Assembly (NCBI GenBank): GCA_021776775.1
Contig: JAJFFE010000228.1
Coordinates: 1-54,425, forward strand
Direction: 5' to 3'
DNA length: 54,425 nt
Origin: Planctomycetota bacterium
Lineage (GTDB): Bacteria; Planctomycetota; UBA8108; UBA1146; JAJFFE01
The notes under the pieces are model-generated. The model searched no databases, was not told where the DNA came from, and saw only the letters and a list, made by a program, of their open reading frames with translations. Shown here piece after piece: positions 52,709 through 54,425 of the stretch (position 1 is the stretch's first letter; each line of letters opens with the position of its first letter). A program made the translations under genes and the position numbers.

Positions 52709-53866
52709 TCAATCTCGACGACGTTGGCTGGCACCGCCGTGGAGTTCGTGGGTCCGTCCGCCGGCCGTCAACCGAAGAGTGACTTCGATCAAGGGATAGC
52801 TGATCTCGAAGTTGTCCCACTTCCCGGTCTTGCCCAGCGTTACCGATTGCACGCGAACTCGTTGATTGTCCAAGCCGGCCGTGCTGACCATCCCGATCAA
52901 CTCGCGCTGACGGGTCAACAGGTTGTTGAAGTAGGCCAAGGCAGAGTCTTCGAGCATCTCCAACTCGACTCGGTACGGAGTTCCCGCCGTCCATCCGCTA
53001 GCTGCCACCGCCTCGTCGGCAGTCGCGCTGGCTTTCATGGTCTTGAGGCGAATCGAGTAGTCGTCACCGAACACGACGGAAATCCCGAGGGTGTCCGCCG
53101 ACTCTTCACCGTAAATCAAGGGGCGGTACTCGCCGGCCCCGTCGAGCGGCGTGAAGTCGGTGGCGAGATGAAGCCCGCGTTGATCGAGGGTCGGCGACAC
53201 GGTGATCGTGCTCGGCAACAGCCCTCCGGCGAGGACGATCAGTTCATCGACGGCGTCGTACGCGATGGCCAAATCGGAATCGACCGCGCTGAGATCCGCC
53301 ACGATGTATGTGGCGCTCGTCTCCGTGACGACACTCCCGGGAAGTCCGACGGGTTCCGTCAGAACGTCGGCGTAGTCGACCGCGTCAAAGCTATCGCTGA
53401 TCTTCAATGCGCGAGTCACGAATTCTGCCACGTCCTCCGAGAGTAGTTCTGGCGTACCGTACGAGCCAGAACCGTGCGCAACTTGTCGGTACAGTGACCC
53501 CGTCGACAGGGTGTACAGAATCGTCTCCTGTTCGTCGTCGAGGTCAGCCGTGTATCGCGTGACGAGTTCAAGCACACCGGAGCCGGCACGAAGCACTTCT
53601 TCGGAGTCTCGGACCGCGAAATTGATCGTCTCGAGGATCGACGTTCCGCGAACCAAGGCGGACAGGCACTCTTGAGAAGTCTCTTGCTGATCCGCCGTGG
53701 CCACCTGCACGTACGCCACGGAGGCGATCAGCCCGGCCACGATGCTGATCACCATCATGAGCTCGACCAGCGAGAAGCCGGCCCGCCGGCGCGATCGTTG
53801 AGAGCTAGTCCGGTGGACCAAGCCAAACGGAACATAGACTCGCTCGACAGGCCATCGCGACGCCAC
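52709..53866 (-). CDS. Type IV pilin-like (PilW-type) protein
   Basis: The 385-residue protein has a type IV prepilin leader, RRRAGFSLVELMMVISIVAG, with Gly before Phe, Glu at +5 and a long hydrophobic helix. The soluble part is unusually long for a pseudopilin and beta-rich (FVTRALKISDSFDAVDYADV, YEIVLEV-like strands and SVTLGKTGKWDNFEISYPLI near the end). The GTG at 53866 overlaps the stop of the upstream pilin gene (TAGTG) and has AGGAAAG 7 nt upstream; ATG 53884 is an alternative that adds six residues. It is a minor pilin, probably in a type IV pilus or type II secretion-like machine whose other genes lie elsewhere. Confidence 0.85.
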   Translation of the reverse strand: MASRWPVERVYVPFGLVHRTSSQRSRRRAGFSLVELMMVISIVAGLIASVAYVQVATADQQETSQECLSALVRGTSILETINFAVRDSEEVLRAGSGVLELVTRYTADLDDEQETILYTLSTGSLYRQVAHGSGSYGTPELLSEDVAEFVTRALKISDSFDAVDYADVLTEPVGLPGSVVTETSATYIVADLSAVDSDLAIAYDAVDELIVLAGGLLPSTITVSPTLDQRGLHLATDFTPLDGAGEYRPLIYGEESADTLGISVVFGDDYSIRLKTMKASATADEAVAASGWTAGTPYRVELEMLEDSALAYFNNLLTRQRELIGMVSTAGLDNQRVRVQSVTLGKTGKWDNFEISYPLIEVTLRLTAGGRTHELHGGASQRRRD

Positions 53867-54234
53867 TAGGGAGCTTTCCTGCATCGATAAGACTCGGCGG
53901 AGTCGGCCGACGTCCCGCCGCGGCTGTTGGTCCAACGGACCTCCATCAGTATCTCTTTGGTGTTGGCGTCGATCGCGGTCACGACGCGACGCGTTTCCAT
54001 CCCCGTGTACTTGTCATCGATACGCCAGGCAGTGCTCGATAAAGAGTCGAACCGACTGGCCCGAATCGTCTCGGCGTGTCGATTGAGCACCCAGTACGCA
54101 TGAATTCTTCGCTCGGCGTCGAGATTGAAACTAGCCTGCGCTCCGAACAGTTCGAGCGCGGCCACCACCGACGTGCCGAGGATGGTCATCGCAACAATAC
54201 ACTCGATCAGGCTGAATCCTCTGCGCCGCGACAT
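53866..54234 (-). CDS. Type IV pilin-like (PilV/GspI-type) protein
   Basis: The 122-residue protein has the short leader MSRRRG followed by FSLIECIVAMTILGTSVVAA, a canonical prepilin peptidase site with Glu at +5. The soluble part (AYWVLNRHAETIRASRFDSL) is typical of small PilV/GspI minor pilins. GAGGAGA lies upstream of the ATG. It opens the three-gene operon; its stop overlaps the next start by one nt. No prepilin peptidase or assembly ATPase is in the window. Confidence 0.85.
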   Translation of the reverse strand: MSRRRGFSLIECIVAMTILGTSVVAALELFGAQASFNLDAERRIHAYWVLNRHAETIRASRFDSLSSTAWRIDDKYTGMETRRVVTAIDANTKEILMEVRWTNSRGGTSADSAESYRCRKAP

Positions 54235-54366
54235 CTTGGTCTCTCCTCTGGAGTATTCTCCCTAGTATCGGCACTCCGCGACCAAACCTGTCGGGCGCAT
54301 TCGCCCCGCTAGAGGTGCGGCCGAAAAGTGCTGTTGATGCGAGAGGTCGCGATTTCAAGGTCAGTG

Positions 54367-54416
54367 CGCCCGGCGAAACGCAGTCGTATTGCTCATACTT
54401 CGAGTTTCGCCGGGCG
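54367..54416. other. Long inverted repeat at the window edge
   Basis: CGCCCGGCGAAAC (54367-54379) and GTTTCGCCGGGCG (54404-54416) are perfect 13-nt reverse complements around a 24-nt loop. It lies about 130 bp upstream of the pilus operon. It may be a terminator of a neighbouring gene or an operator; with the window ending here this cannot be decided. Confidence 0.45.
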
Positions 54417-54425
54417 TGCTGGCCG

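Overview
The window looks like a chromosomal segment of a high-GC member of the Planctomycetota. The basis is its protein repertoire: secreted ThuA-like and DUF1080 proteins, planctomycete-style dockerin-like tails ending in LFxxGPxPxxP, a PA14 plus terpenoid-cyclase-fold secreted protein, a Tat-signal protein of unknown function, and many signal-peptide proteins with no recognisable enzyme domain. The species cannot be named from the sequence. I see no rRNA, tRNA, CRISPR array, insertion sequence or prophage. Genes lie on both strands in short operons.

Layout. 1-2.2 kb: a truncated CoxS/IorA-type 2Fe-2S subunit with a two-haem cytochrome c lipoprotein, divergent from a secreted ThuA-like protein. 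2.2-3.8 kb: a perfect 33-bp palindrome just before an AAA/DUF4143 ATPase interrupted by one frameshift, then a DUF952 protein. 4-11.5 kb: a secreted protein with an N-terminal dockerin-like module, a PA14/alpha-toroid/HEAT protein, an LpxA acyltransferase, and a secreted protein with three cohesin-like repeats and a C-terminal dockerin-like module. 11.5-19.7 kb: a Nim-like FMN protein, a Tat-exported protein, a lipoprotein, a DUF4212/sodium-solute symporter pair, a class V aminotransferase and two envelope proteins. 20-30 kb: an HPr-kinase-like P-loop protein, a tandem-RCK membrane protein lacking a recognisable potassium filter, a DUF1080 protein, a Wzc-like chain-length ATPase and a large alpha-2-macroglobulin. 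30.5-37.7 kb: a DUF2339 membrane protein behind a 15-bp tandem repeat, a heterodimeric ABC exporter and a receiver-DUF4388 protein. 37.7-40.1 kb: a DUF6502-DUF5666 operon with a palindrome at its promoter. 40.4-46.7 kb: a 2104-residue secreted subtilase with ten tandem Ig-like modules and a C-terminal dockerin-like module. 46.8-47.9 kb: a VOC-fold protein divergent from a SufR-like cysteine-rich regulator, with an inverted repeat between them. 48-51.5 kb: small secreted proteins including a YceI-like one. 51.5-54.2 kb: a three-gene minor-pilin operon.

How the genes may work together. The theme is the cell envelope and the extracellular space. Three secreted proteins carry dockerin-like modules, and one of these also carries cohesin-like repeats, so a non-covalent surface assembly is a testable possibility. 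The alpha-2-macroglobulin could protect the periplasm from proteases. The clearest regulatory units are the SufR-like/VOC pair, the DUF6502-DUF5666 operon and the DUF4143 palindrome, each a palindrome placed against a promoter or start codon. Most functions are inferred from family resemblance read by eye, without database searches.
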